Source: Isoetes taiwanensis (taxonomy: Eukaryota > Streptophyta > Lycopodiopsida > Isoetales > Isoetaceae). Taken from it: a DNA stretch of 64,000 nt. The first letter of the stretch is position 1. Every line of letters starts with the position of its first letter. The notes under the pieces were generated by a model. That model was not told the origin of the DNA. It was given only the letters and a program-made list of their open reading frames with translations, and ran no database searches. The stretch is taken from NCBI GenBank assembly GCA_021234155.1, contig JAJEKV010000020.1, positions 16,793,018 through 16,857,017 on the forward strand. The letters are read 5' to 3'. A program made the position numbers and the translations under genes. Shown here one piece after another: positions 13,661 to 26,567 of this stretch.

Positions 13661-15005
13661 CCTAAAAGAAATTACACAAAGCACAAGTTCATAATAATGG
13701 GCACTACCTTGCATTGAGCACAAGAGGATCTTTCCTTTGTTCTTGAAGCAAATAAAAGGGCCTACACTCTCAATGCCCTTCTAACAAGAACATGAGAAAG
13801 CTTGAATAGCTATCATTGGGATTCCCAACTCTCTAAGATATTCATCCTCCATGTGCCTTTAGGGCGTCATATCAACCTTATATATTTCCATGTGCCTTAA
13901 GGCAACCATATATCAACCTACATTTCCGACGCCGTGAAACTATTAGTACGAAGGAAGTTCGTACAAACCAACAAACAACAAACATGTCTTACCTCGTCTG
14001 CCTGTAAATGTTATCGATATTTGCTCAAACTTGCATGTAATGTAGAATGGAAGCTAGAAAAGTTGGTACCATGGAATTCACAAAACCTAACAACAAATTT
14101 AACTCAGATCAAGGAAAATTACAATCGCTAATCTAACATCAACATTCTTACACTTATTTTCACCATGTTCCAAAAATGATTTGAGCACCAAATATCCACC
14201 ATCGCCTAATAAAGACAATTTCTACAAACCACTCGTAAAATTATAGATATTTAATCAACTAATTCTAAATTACATAATTTATTCTATGAAGATGAGCAAC
14301 AATCATATCAAAACTTGCTTGTATTACACATAATGAAGCATCTTGATTCAAGTTTGAAATCTTGGATAGAAGCTCCTTAAAGGAGATGGCTTAAAACCTA
14401 TATACACAAAGAGCAGTGCAGAAAGAAGCAATAGCTTCAACATAGATTGATTTAAATGTATTCACACTGACTTCTGGCCAGTCTATATCCTCGCCTCATA
14501 CGTACCGGAGGGGTGCCCATGAAATGGTGTAGTATCCTCGGTAACCATCAACTCCAATCCATGTTCAATCCAAATTTGTCTGATGCAAATGTTTTACACC
14601 GCTGATCCGGATTAAACATCTTCTTTGCCCTGTATACTTCGGAGAAATGCGTGGACTTAAATTACTCTTTTCTTTGCAGCTACAAACATTAAGAACTCCA
14701 ACAAAAGAAGTTTTGGAAATGGGCACAATGTTTATAATTTTATTTGCTTCAATGAGCCATTGACAAGACCGAAGTTAACTCGACTAAGCGACACATGTTC
14801 CAGATTCAGACTCCAAAAATTGACATTATTTCAACTTGTAGAAAAAAGATAAGGATGTGAAGGTAAATGACATACCATGCCATTCCGCATCAATAGCCAT
14901 GGGTATGCTAAAAATGCCCCTCAGATATAAACAAATGCACTACACCTAGAATATGGAAACCTCTTATGATAAATGTTTTATTAATCACCGATTTTGATGG
15001 TTAAC
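13661..15005. other. unassigned AT-rich stretch
   Basis: No recognisable coding or structural feature is visible. The block at 14461-14660 has mixed GC content and may belong to the exon-like series that follows on the minus strand, but no frame there is convincing. Confidence 0.4.
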
Positions 15006-15021
15006 ATCTTATGTACCAGAT

Positions 15022-15330
15022 ACCTGAACGCATTCATCCCTATATGATTCGGCTAACCGTGAAGTGATTTCGCTTTTGACAATGCTGACAATGTTTGTGC
15101 CTTGGAGGGATGTAGATAGATGAAGACCATGTAACACCCAAGCAGACAGGACAATCATTTTGAATGAGGGAGACTCTGGATCATATCCACCTATACCTTC
15201 AATCAAACTCACGAAGTGCTGGTAGATTTTCACGAAGCTACCAAGCACTTTTCGATGGTAACGCCAAGACTCGTGGTCCGTACCTCCATCGAAGATATCC
15301 TAGGTGTCAATCCGCTTCGCCGGGTAATGC
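15022..15330 (-). pseudogene. unknown exon-like segment
   Basis: On the minus strand a frame of about 100 codons reads sensibly from about 15330 down to 15022 (for example GTDHESWRYHRKVLGSFVKI, then a hydrophobic and Ser/Leu-rich part). It stops precisely at a canonical donor (ttcag|gtatct). One in-frame stop lies near the upstream end, so it may be a dead copy or start at an intron boundary. Amino-acid use is protein-like and unlike the AT-rich noise around it. I do not recognise the family. The two other exon-like pieces on the same strand (16114-16335 and about 16590-16760) may belong to the same gene. Confidence 0.35.
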
Positions 15331-16113
15331 TCGGCAAATTTAAAGCCACAAAGCAATAACAGATAATCGAAAGGTGGTTGAGTTTCCATAAAACCAAAGC
15401 GATCCTAAACTAATATCTACACGATGACTTTTTAAAGCGTTCTGCTATCCCCCTTATCATGAAGGAAGGAGATTATTTTCAAAGGCCACGTTGATCCGGA
15501 TTTGGGGCACCTCGGCCTATATGCCCTACCTCAGATACGATGTGGAGCATGGCAGCTTTGAGCCAAGTTTCATGGCATTCCGCAGATTTGTGAGGCAATG
15601 CATAGCAACATGTGAATGTAAACACCTCATTACCGTGAATCCCATCAAGAGAAAGCCTATTTACCCATGAGGCACTATGGTAGTGCTACACTCACTAAGC
15701 ATCATCTATGGTAGTGTGCTATTCTATGTGGCACCCTATATGGCGACAAGTGTTAATTTTACGGTACCTTTTTGTCAACAGAATGCAATGCTACTAATAT
15801 TTATAAATAACAAACGCCAAAATATTTATAACATCAAAAATATGCCCTATGGAGCACCACATCCGCCGCATAAAACGACGACTGCAAATGCACCGCGACA
15901 TCATTGAGCCCGACGCCTGATATGACAAAGACACAAAGCATATAGCAAAGCAATAGCACAAGAAATAACGTTCACCCTTTGGGAACCAGCGAAGTCAACC
16001 GAGCCAATTCTCCAACCTAGCAAGAACGAATATACCACAAAGTTAAATAGCTTAATTTAAACCTAATCAGATTGGTTATTCATTCTACCTAAAGCAATTC
16101 TCCCACCTCGCAT

Positions 16114-16335
16114 CTAGTCGGGACCCAAGAAGAGAGCATATGCCAACGGCGCATCATCAGCCACGCGGCACACCACAACTATCCGAATCCTCCGAAGATC
16201 CATATCATTTAACGAAGAGGCAATAAACCCTCTCATATCCCCTCGTGCGCCTCTTAACTGCATGTAAAGCCTGGGCACATCCTTCCGCATGCCAGCGATT
16301 ATTAAGAACCCTCCTCCCTCACCATTAAAGTGCAT
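16114..16335 (-). pseudogene. unknown exon-like segment
   Basis: This minus-strand open segment of 73 codons has balanced, protein-like composition, including DMDLRRIRIVVVCRVADDAP, and GC content above its surroundings. Upstream on the same strand, about 16760-16590, another sensible stretch reads CEDMHLIDLEDEVRRRGESA. Together with 15022-15330 these look like separate exons or decayed pieces of one multi-exon minus-strand gene. Its family is unknown to me, and the splice sites are not clear enough to join them. Confidence 0.3.
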
Positions 16336-16979
16336 GCAGTAGCATGATGGTCAACTTACTCTATTCAATTCTACCACGCTTAGGGCCGCCACGGACCCTC
16401 GACCATGGAATCAAAATATAACCACATGAAATGCCTTCCACGCCCTCCTCAATCCCGAGGTGCCCAATATCCGGCGTCCCGCGCGCAGATACAACCACCA
16501 CCGTCCATCAGAATAAATGTAAATGGTCAAACGTATTAAACGCAATAAAAGCAAATGGTGCGTATGATTAATAACATCACTCACTTAGGGTACTACAGCC
16601 GCAACACCGCGACGCGACAGACGCTTCATCGCAGACTCTCCCCTGCGGCGTACCTCATCCTCAAGATCGATCAAGTGCATGTCCTCGCATGCACCGCCTA
16701 CGAAAATCTAAGGAACCCTGATGTTGGTCTTCCGTGCTTCTCAAGCAGACCATTCAACAACAAACCCATATAAATCTCTCTCCAATACCAGGTGCGGAAC
16801 AACCTCATGCACACACAAAACCACCTATCTTCCTCATCTTGGCAACCTGTGGATGGTTGTCAACAACCGATCCTCCAAAATCTATGGTTCATCATTCTTG
16901 CATAAAATGCAAAACCCAAATAGAATACAATGATCCCAAACCAAGGTTGGCATCAATAAATAAACATTCCTCAAACTAG

Positions 16980-18900
16980 ACATCTTGAAGACGCGACTTC
17001 TGACTATCTCGGAATACTAATCACAACCAAAAACAAGTCTAACAAAAAGAAATATTCGCAGCTTCTTTGGCCAATTTATAAATTTCCCATATAGTTAAAG
17101 ATTAAGAACTTTACAAATCACTAGTTATGGTGTTTCGCTGTCGCGTACCGTATCAATTTCAGCGAGGTGGTTGTGCCATTGTATCGAATAGGCTATGTGG
17201 CTTGAAGGGGGCAAGGTATACGTGAATGCTATAAGATTCATTGATAAAGAGGAAAAATCATTGTGCAGAAATAATGATTTGAATGTGGCGCTGTCGCTGG
17301 TTTTAAGCAGGTTGATACTTTATCAAAATGGTTTTAGCAAACTATAGAAATTTATTAATCGCAATATGAAGCCGATACTTCATTTAATGGGAAAAAGTTG
17401 ATTACGCTTATGTTATTCAAAAATTTTTTACCCCTTGTTTAATTTTTTCCCTTTATGAATTATAGAATTCATTTTTTCTTCAGCAAATTTCGAAGTTCTT
17501 CTGGCTATCCCTTTAATTGATTTCCTCTTAAACAACATTTGAATCAATCGATGATATTGATGTACAAGAAATTCTGCCGTTGTTTATGAACTTAACATCA
17601 TCGCTTCCATAACATCTCCAATAACAATAAATTGATTCCTTTTTTCAATAGGCTAGTATTTTCATTACGTAAAGCCACCGCTTCTATGTGACCTTTCTAA
17701 TATTTCACAAGCCCAAGCTCGTGGACTTCAAGTTTTACCACGCTTTAGTAAGCTCCGTGATACGCATAGTGAAAACCTTCAAACAAGATTTTTGTTTCTT
17801 TAATCTAAAATGAAGAGGAGTTTATATCATGTCAAATAGAAATACCGGAAAGAGCTTCCACTAAACATTTAAAGTGCTGCCAATTCATCACAATGGTTAT
17901 ACTTTATCAATGCGCTATAAGACCTATACAAGGCCGTCACTTAACAGTCGCCCTAAAATCTTCAAGCATTTTCACCTAGGTCTGAAGTCGTCTGATCCGA
18001 CCTTACCTGTATCGGATGGGTCTTTTAAAGGCAAAAAATTCTCCTTCTCGTGTTGCATCGGATAGGCCCCGAAAACGCCAGTGAATGTAGAGCATTTTGG
18101 AGTGATTTGACCATTCAAATCCATTTCTCGAAGTTCTTACTCGCTTCGACCAATGCTAGAACAAAACATCAAATCAGCCGCTAATATCGCTAAATCGAAA
18201 TTCGTGTAACCTTCTTCCATATTTTTTCCAACTCGTGCTTGATGCTTGTTTCGCGTTAGGGTGTAACTATTGGGATCTTTCGTTTCACCAAAACATCATT
18301 TACAGTCGGGCCTTGCATTGGCTCCCCGTTGTATTTCATATCTTAAGGCTGCAAATACTTCAAAAGAGTGGTCCAAGTGATAAAAGCATCGTGCAAAAAT
18401 GTAGCTTATATGAGACCTTCATGCCCAAAGGCCGGTTTCATGCTATTAGAAGTGTGATATGGTTTCTCCGAACCGGGCCCATCCTCGCATTACAAAACTA
18501 ACCTATAACGTAGCGGGGCTGCTAGATCTGGCAACGAAGCCACATAAGAAACGCTAGAAGAAGTTTAGACGCCCTTGCGCTTATATAATGACAACCCCGT
18601 CAGATACATCGAAGGATCTTCCCATCCAATCCGCATCGCCGTGATGGGCTCTCTCGCTCAATTCTCACGTCATCCGAACATCGAAAGTAGAGGACAATGA
18701 GTGTCATTCCCGCCCGGCCCTCTATAACCTTGCTATGTCAGCGAAGCAAAAAATATACAACATAAGCATCTAGCTACAATAACAATAAACTACCCTCAAG
18801 GGTAGTGGATAATCCATCTAACCATGTCATCAAATACGTAAACAATACAATGAATGCTAGCTAAATACATCAAATAGAGGATCCTACCTGTGCTCGGGGA
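16980..18900. other. unassigned sequence
   Basis: I find no gene or repeat I can name. The plus frame at 18235-18501 is open for 88 codons without recognisable motifs. Confidence 0.4.
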
Positions 18901-18949
18901 CTATGTGGAGTCGACCGACGCAATGGGGCCTCCAGATAGAACGCATCGT

Positions 18950-19990
18950 CATGGCAATGACTTACCGGCACAGACAATGCATAGCCGAATCACCCATCCA
19001 CTCGCGGCATACTTTGCGATAGGCTAAATCAGTTCGACATGATCGTGAACTCCACGGAGACATAATCCCATGGTATCACCTTAGGAGCAAGTTTTGCAAT
19101 CTCTTAATCTCGAGCTTGACTTGTTTTGACTCCTCATCTGGATACACACTATCACCCACCTTGAACTTCTTACCGCCTTATGCCGGTCTCCAAGCTTTCT
19201 CGATGGCTTCTTGTCGCTGTAGTAAATAGCCTCTCGACCTCTTCCACTAGTTGTCACAGATTCCGCCAACAACCGTTGAGACATCTTCTACCCTTGGACA
19301 CAATGTAGGATTGTTACGTATCCGTGTTAGGTATTGATAGCCATAATTGACGTGAAGGTGGGGTATCCGAGATGACTCTTGCTTCGGGTAATCGTTATAT
19401 ACAACCAACCAAGTAGATATAGTCCTCCCACTTTATCGGGCGTATCCCGTATATAGTGCCTCAACATATCCTCCAAGATTCATTATTCGCCCTTTCCGCT
19501 TGACCATCGGGCTTTGGGATGATATGTTGTACTCATACAAAGCTTCGGGTCTCCCAATGGTGTTGAAGAAGTCTCTCCAAAATGCCTTTATGAACTTCGC
19601 CGTAATCTCTATATAAAATGATCCTTCTAGACATCCCATGCAGCTTCCAAAGATTTCCTTTCTTTGGCAAAGCAAAGTTGCATGGGAAGAAGGGTGTCAT
19701 TTTAGACAACTTGTCAACCACCACCATCAAGACATCATGGCCCTTAGATGTTCGGGAAGACTTGTGATTGTGTCCATACTTACCATCTTCCACTTGGCTA
19801 CCGCAACCTAATGGTTCAAGAGCCCCCGATCAAGCTGCTTTACCTTCATCTCACGACATATGTTGCGTAAACCAGTGGAATATTTTCACCAAGTATTAAA
19901 GACTTCTGGGTAAAGGTGTGTGACTTGGAACCAGAAGGTTGCAAGTTAAACCTCTATCTTGTGCAAGTAACTATCTTTTGCATGCATGTG
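18950..19990 (-). pseudogene. gypsy element B: integrase core, interrupted
   Basis: Minus-strand translation, over two frames, gives the gypsy integrase catalytic core. The block around VVVDKLSKMTPFFPCNFALP comes first (about 19735-19670), then LHGMSRRI and the second acidic block with FWRDFF (about 19640-19570), then the SQSP and final core helix (about 19510-19440). The part below 19300 may be the integrase C-terminal tail. The N-terminal His/Cys domain that should precede this core is not adjacent. It lies at 30740-30900 on the same strand, because the 10.5-kb element A (20056-30584) has landed between them. Multiple frameshifts make it inactive. Confidence 0.7.
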
Positions 19991-20057
19991 ATGACCATCT
20001 TTTTTACATAAATGAAAGTATCTGCAACTATCCTTTTGCATGCATAGGATGATCATG
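19960..20057. repeat. short tandem duplication at the insertion site of element A
   Basis: Two diverged copies of a segment of about 38 bp (aactatc-ttttgcatgcat-gatga-cat) lie at about 19966-19996 and 20026-20056. The second copy is cut by element A, and its expected continuation (gaccatcttttt-acata) reappears on the other side at about 30591-30608. This shows directly that sequence left of 20056 and right of 30584 was once contiguous. Confidence 0.6.
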
Positions 20058-22323
20058 GAAGGTATTCCTGGAAAAAACTCTTTCAACCTGGTTTAGAACC
20101 TCCAGTTAAGCTAAGGCAACCACTCTAAGTGCAAAGATTCCGTAAAGAATCACAAGAGATCACTGAGTGTGTGTGGAGTATGTTTCCCCGAAGAAAAAAG
20201 TCAGTTTCACAAAATCTTTAACGTGATCTATGAAGTTTTCTTTAGATGTAGATATCACTCCCTTGATGTGCTCAACACTTCACCAACAGACTACAAAAGC
20301 TCGAGGTCGTAGTAGCTAGATGGGCTTAGATCTTACATCATCAATCTAGCCTCAATTTTGGTCATCCTCGGCAGAGAGCTAAAGTTTGAAACTCCTCGAT
20401 AATAAGTATGAATTTTGTGAGCCATTAACACTATTTTGCCTTCCGCATTAGTTTGCACAACAAAATCGCTTTGTAGACAAAGGGGAGCCTATTTTTCTTC
20501 TTCTCAATTCTTTTACCCCTGTGTCCGTCATGCATATTAGTGGATGTGAGAATGTCGCCTTGAGTTGGTATTATAATTCTTTTCTTCCTCGTAGGAACTT
20601 GGTTTATGTACACTCTAGAAAGTTGGCCGATAAGCAAATTCCTATTAATCCATCGGGCCTAGCCTCTTGATAATTGCTTGCTTTGGACAAGATCTCGATG
20701 CTACTCAATGCATTATCACAAAGGTCGGATTTTCACCATCAAACACTCAAGAGATATTAAAATAATATTCCCGGCTCATGGTCTTAGTACGTGATAAAAA
20801 AATAGGTACACATTTAGCAACCAGAAAATTTGGTCAATAATCTAGATCGTAGGTGAACATAGGAGGTCGGAATCTAGCTCAGATTATCAAGCCGTTCTTC
20901 TTCAAAGCGTAAAATCGCCTTTACACAAAAGCCCCCTCAAACTCTCGCGCTAAAAATCCCTTTGTAGAATGTACCGTTCGCTGAAATCTTCATCATTTCC
21001 TTCAAATCTTCCTCGGCCTTTAGCCCAAGCAAGAAGCATTCATGGCATTAAAACATGATGATCTCGCCTTCTACGAAATTTAATTAATGGTTTCGTTAGC
21101 CTTGATCAATCCGGGATCTTGGCATTTTCCAGTTTTAAGTTTCGCAGCTCGAGAGAAATATCCCACAGCTCCAATTCAATTTAGCGTAATAAAGTATATG
21201 TAAGGCTCAAAAATTCCTGATTTCTTCGATTATTGGCGCGTTGTCCACGCACTGCAGATTCATCACGCCTCGATGCTCCAGACGGGGAATCTGGCTTTGC
21301 AAGAGAAATTAGGTAGGGGTAGATAGGAAAATTTTGCATCCCTTAAACCCTATGGCACACCCCCAGAAATCACATACCATGCTTCCAAATGAGGCCTTTC
21401 TTCAAAAATTTTTTCTAGGGGAATCTTTTCAGGCCCCATAATATTCCGATCTTTTTCATCATAGAGCTCTTTGAATTTGAAGAAAAGTTTGGGAGCGGAT
21501 GAGGTGGCATTTGAAAAGATGACATGGCTAGGTAGTATGACATAGCAATAGAAACGATGACGATCGCACTTCAATTTGAATTTGAAAGATCTCTAGTCAA
21601 AATTTTTAGAATGATGTGGAGATGATGTGTGTGGAATGATGAGGTATCAAAGGTGATGTGGCAACAATGATATTTTGGAAATGAATTTGATTTGAATGAG
21701 AGTTTGAGAGATGAAAAGGATAAAATGACGATGAGTGTGATGTGGAGTAAGGTGGTGGAGGACTTGGCACATCTTAAAGGCTCATTAGGAAGCCAACAAA
21801 TTTTGTGGAGCATCTTTGAGGCATTTTGAGCATTTTCCCCTTAGGATCTTTGCAGGTGCTCTCTACATTTTCTGTTGCATGGAATATTGACTTCATAAGC
21901 AAAGTTATGACTAAGTCAAGTCTCTTGAACTAGTGGATGATGAAGCAAGTGGGTGCTTGGCGATGTACTTTGACTAGAAAGACTACAATAAGCTCTGACT
22001 TTGGGAGGTATATGAGGAAAGTATTTCGGGTTCAATGCTATTTGGATGGTGGAGGATGAGGATGGAAATAAAAAATGCCAAAGATGCCAAGCTCTCATAA
22101 ATGATCACATACCATGGAATGCCTTCAAGGGTCTCTACACTTCCTTTGCCCCGGTTGACCTTTTGTATCTCTTGAGTAACTTGAGTCAATTGTCCTTCCT
22201 TTGCTCTTTCAAACTTGAATATATATGCTAGTGAAGCATTCTTCTAATATCTTGCAAATTGAGTCAAACCGGAGCAGGATTAGTGTACAATATATTATTT
22301 CTACATGCTGCCATAGCATGGCA
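20056..22323 (-). repeat. 3' LTR of gypsy element A
   Basis: About 2268 bp, homologous along its length to 28309-30584 and to 56936-58757. On the plus strand it starts TGGAAGG and ends TGCCATAGCATGGCA, so the minus-sense LTR begins and ends with TG/CA and has a small palindrome at its 5' tip. The part at about 21480-21770 is a run of degenerate TGA(C/T)(A/G)TGGCA-type motifs, probably within the promoter region of the LTR. Confidence 0.8.
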
Positions 22324-23410
22324 AAGATATGTTAAACAAAAAGAGAAGGCCGCGTCTTCCAAATTCCTCGACTAGTCAGCTTGATAACTCTCGACTGTTT
22401 CCGTACCCGCTTGCCAATATGAGAATGTGGTTGGCAACTCAATGACCGCGATACGGGATTGGATAAGATAGATTTGATAATTAAGTGAACGCGTATATGA
22501 TGCTACTTCGTGATGAACCTCAAGATGGAAAATAAATCTCTTTGTTATGAGAAGTCAGCAGATGGTGGGTATGACCGCAGCCTTTGGGAAATTCATTGGC
22601 AGAGGCTTCGATGCAATGAGGTCAACCTTGATCGCATGACGATGGAGATAAACATAGGAATGCACCCGCATGTGAAGATAAAGCTTGTTAGTATGAGGAG
22701 CGTCGTATGCAACGTTCAAGAATCTGCATGATGAAGACGAACAGTAACGGAAGAGATGTGTGACAGACATGCTCGATGCACCCTGCATGGAACTATGATC
22801 ATTAGTATCAATTCACCTTCCAGCTTATCACAATCAGACAGCAACACTTATAAACTCATTAACACAATAAATAATAACTCTCAGCGTAACTAAATTTTAA
22901 AATACACATGCCTAACCCGATCTAGCTTTTAATCATATGTATTAACTAAACCTAGCTACATCTTACCACGTAGATTTCGGGCTTGAATGCAGCAAGGGCA
23001 ACATGTTGCCGCTAATACCTTTAGGTGCACAATGCTGATGTGGTTCATCAATTCTCCGCCATCAAAGAATATCCTTCTGTTCAATACAACCTTGCCACCA
23101 TTCCTATTACTTCAAATGGTCTCCCCAAAGATTTTCGTGAATTTTGTTGCTATATCTTCCCTTTGCTTTGTTCCACTTAAATACTAACTCTCCCTTCTTT
23201 CATAAGACTTCAGAATTTTATGTGCTCTTTCGAAGGCTCGCAAATATCCTTGGCCTTTTTCCTCATATTATTGCATTCTCAAATTTCATATCTATACCCT
23301 CAAGTCGTGATCAATCTCAATAAATCAGTTTCCTTTAGAGCATTATCCAGCTTCCAAATTTATCCGATAGGCCACCGAGTGATGGAAGCTCAATTCTATA
23401 GGCAATACCC
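22324..23410 (-). other. element A: region between integrase and 3' LTR
   Basis: This interior part of element A lies downstream of the integrase in the minus sense. I see no recognisable domain in it. The 73-codon plus frame and 77-codon minus frame around 22510-22790 have no known motifs. Confidence 0.4.
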
Positions 23411-23419
23411 ATTCCTATC

Positions 23420-24100
23420 CTAAGGCCAATTCAAACCGAAAAGGTGTGCTTTGTAGCCACTTTGATGGTAGTTCCAGAGCGCCCAGTGCATCATGAAGTT
23501 TCCAAATGCCAATCCTTTTGAAACACCGATGGTCTTCTTCGGGATTGACTTGAGAGTCTTATTGGTTGACTCGTACTGCCATCGAGGGCAATAGGATGAA
23601 CTCTTGGTGTGTTTGACTTTCAAGGTGGCTAGAAGTAATGCAATTGTATGGTTGATGAATTGGCCACTTCATCTAAACAATTTTGAAAGGGATACCAACC
23701 GCAATGCATATTTTCATGTAGAAACTTTGCAAAGAGTTTGGGCATTAGCTTCTTCAAAGGAACTTCCATTTGTAAAGTAATCAAGTAAACTAATATAAAC
23801 CGTGCTGGAGCTGAGGAAGGTGGGTCTATGGGGGTCTATAAAACCAAATTCCCACATTTGAAAGGTCCAAAGGAAATTATGGCGTACGTATAAAATGGGT
23901 TGCAAGGTTTTTGCCGTAACCGCATTTCGTGGCAGCACATTTTATAGCTTCATAAATAATCCCAAAGAGAGTAGGCCAAAGTATCCCCGACCTTAAAATC
24001 TTTTGCATGTGTCTCACGCAGTGTCCTCCACAAACTCCCTCATGACACTTCAATTAATCATTCTAGCCTTCCTTATCATCCACACACATTCCCCGCCAGC
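23420..24100 (-). pseudogene. element A: integrase remnant
   Basis: Two minus-strand blocks are clear. At about 23870-23720 comes the integrase core start (MWEFGFIDPHRPT, then YISLLDYFTNGSS and EEANAQTLCK), equivalent to the first Asp region. At about 23600-23430 comes the later core, with the SSYCPRW (HPQ-like), ESTNKTLKSIPKK and ALWNYHQSG blocks typical of plant gypsy elements. The His/Cys N-terminal domain is not obvious. Frameshifts and stops lie between blocks, so it is inactive. Confidence 0.7.
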
Positions 24101-24159
24101 GACTCCTTCCTTGTCAACTTTGCATAGATCCCTTCACTAGCCCTCAACTTCTTGCATTT

Positions 24160-24890
24160 TAAGTCCTAAATCCTTTCTTGATCACGCCACTCATGTTCTT
24201 AGGTAACTCATTGCTTTCCAAATAGTTTCATGTCAAGTTACAATCAATGTTTTCAGACACCGTAGATCAAGTTTGTTAGATTGTCATCAACACACAAAAC
24301 CATCTTGATCACAAGTGGAAGATAGGAGCTCGATTCTCGATCAACTTTACCACCTTTTATAGTAATATCATAAGCTTGATCTTTACAAGCCCACCGCACA
24401 ATTTGCCTTGGCTGCTTTTTGCAAATAGGAGTGAAAACGGATTTTGCCTCATGAGCACTTGCACCTCATTGTTTTGCTAAGATGTCCTTGCCTCTCTATC
24501 AAAACATCGTGTGGTCAGCCGTGACTTTCTCTCCAACCCGATATCTAATCTCGCAAGATCGCACTACATCTTGCTTGCAAAAGTAATCACATGATCCCTT
24601 GTAGCGCTGCCAAACCAATTGCTTTCTTTGTCACAATCGACAAGCTTTGAAGGCTTCTAGATCGTGAGGTTTTAGCAGGATAGATTTGCAATGGCCTCTC
24701 AATGATTTTGTCAAAAGCAATTTTTGGCATTGCTCATCCCACTCTAATACTAGGGATGTGTTTGTTTTCACTTTGAGAACTTCCCAACCTTTTGTGAGGC
24801 TGAGATTGGGCTTATGGTGTGGGAAAAATGAGGGACATACATTCTCAAGTATAGTCGGGTCATCCCTATGAAGCTTTTAACCGCTTGAGG
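24160..24890 (-). pseudogene. element A: RNase H region remnant
   Basis: The position between reverse transcriptase and integrase, together with a minus-strand block near 24730-24600 (AFDKIIERPLQ, then a KKAIGLAALQ-like block), fits the connection/RNase H start, where plant elements have a D-ASD-AIG-VL motif. Most of the domain is unreadable because of frameshifts. Confidence 0.45.
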
Positions 24891-24903
24891 GTTTTTGGAG
24901 GTG

Positions 24904-25518
24904 TCAATTTCCTCTTAGGGCTTCAATCTTGATCGTGGCCGATATTTGAATTCCCTGGCCAGATACTACATGCCCAAGCAATTCTCCTCTTTGATGATAA
25001 ACACACACTTTTTTGGGTTCAAACTTACTCCCCTCACACAAGTCAAACAACATGGTTAGCATATCAAAATGTTTTTCCAGAAGTTCCCAAACAAAGATCA
25101 TCCAAAAAATACATACCTAAAGATGTTAGCCGGCATTTCTTTAAAAATTGCATCCATGGCTCTTTGGAATGCTGCGTACATTCAACCAAATGGCATTTTT
25201 CATGGCAAATGTTCCCTAAGGTGTGATAAATGAAGCTTGGTTGATCACCTTTCCTTGATGCTTATCCGATTAAAGCCCGAAAAGCCATCTAAGAATGAGT
25301 AACTTTTCCCCTGCCACAAAGATGCAACACCTCTTCCAAATGGCAAAGGGTAACAATCTTTGGACAAGTATTTTGTTTAAATCTCTATAGTCTATGCATC
25401 CTAATGGCCTTGTTTTCTTTTCAATCAGAACAATGCAAGACGCCCACTGTGGTTCACAATTCTCAAGACCACACCTCAGATCTTTCATTTTGTATAATTC
25501 TTCTTGATTAGGACTCAA
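24904..25518 (-). pseudogene. element A: reverse transcriptase remnant
   Basis: Minus-strand blocks follow family order. MSPNQEELYK and WASCIVLIEKK with CIDYRDLNK (25518-25370) are the RT fingers. A shifted frame then gives YPLPFG and SFLDGFSGFN (about 25360-25280), the palm with the first catalytic Asp region. The GTFA block with the following conserved helix appears around 25170-25110. Finally FEPKKVCVYHQRGELLGHVV comes near 25030-24965. The catalytic double-Asp box is not clearly readable. At least three frame changes show that the enzyme is dead. Confidence 0.8.
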
Positions 25519-25544
25519 TAGAGAAGCATTGATTCTTCTTAGTT

Positions 25545-26560
25545 TTGTATGACAGTTTCATACCTCCCTTTTATTTTAATTTCAAATTCACAAATGCTTT
25601 TGTCAATTCCCAAATGCCTCATCATATAATCCTGGGCAAAGATATCCTTCCAATCATCAAAAATTTGGTAACCAAAGCATTATCCTCTTTCTCTAACAAA
25701 TTTCAACATATACCACCCTATCTAGACCCCTTCTTATTGACCTTGACTTCCCCTTACCCTCGCTTGTCTTCACTTGCATTGACAATGTATCGGGGGTATA
25801 GCTGTTGCGTATCTCTTCTCTCGCTCCTCCTCCTCTTGAATGTTCTCACCAAAATGTTCCAAGAGTACCACTTCGCACAACGAAGTTCGGCTTCACCATT
25901 TTGCTCCCTTGAAACATGGCGTAGTTCTGCATCAAAATCCCCCGCCCAAACATGGCTTGATTTTTTGAGCCGCAACATGTCTTCATTCTGGCCCCATATT
26001 CTCCCTCGACATTTGCCTCGCAGATGAGCCGAGTCTCCGTAAAGCATTTATCACATTCCCCGATGTTTAGATTTTTGTTTGAAGACCTCGCAATCAATGC
26101 CTTATATTCTCGCCATTAGAAGTGACATTAGGATAAATTCTTCCTAATTTTAGCCAAGAACCTCGTTTAAAGCATCCTTGAGAATAGCAGCCAGAAGATG
26201 CCACATTAAGCCTTTTGGAAACAATTCACCATCAAACCATAAATAAGCAAATTGCTCAACCCGTTGAAGCCAAATTCCTTTGAGATTTTGCTAGACTCCA
26301 ACTCTACTCAGATCCGGGGCCAAATTCTCCACATGGATGTGATATCAACATTTCTTCTTCAATGAAATTCATGCTTTCAAACTCTCCTAACTTATTATAC
26401 AATGTTACCTTTTTCTTGCCATTTGAGATGGTATATCTCCTTTGACCACACGTGCCTAGCATCTAATCAGAAAGCCACCTTCTCTCAGCCCAAAAGTAAG
26501 TCATCATAAATATCTGATTTGTCCCTATTCCTTCAAAAGCAACCACCACAAAGTTAGCCG
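25545..26560 (-). other. element A: region upstream of reverse transcriptase
   Basis: This interior of element A should hold the protease and linker. I could not find an Asp-Ser/Thr-Gly protease motif in a readable frame. The 160-codon plus-strand open frame at 25545-26027 is antisense to the element, and I see no evidence that it is real. Confidence 0.35.
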
Positions 26561-26567
26561 CGAACCA

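Noticed and set aside
25545-26027. 160-codon plus-strand open frame
   Set aside because: It is antisense to the pol region of element A, and has low-complexity Ser/Leu/Phe composition typical of antisense AT-rich frames.
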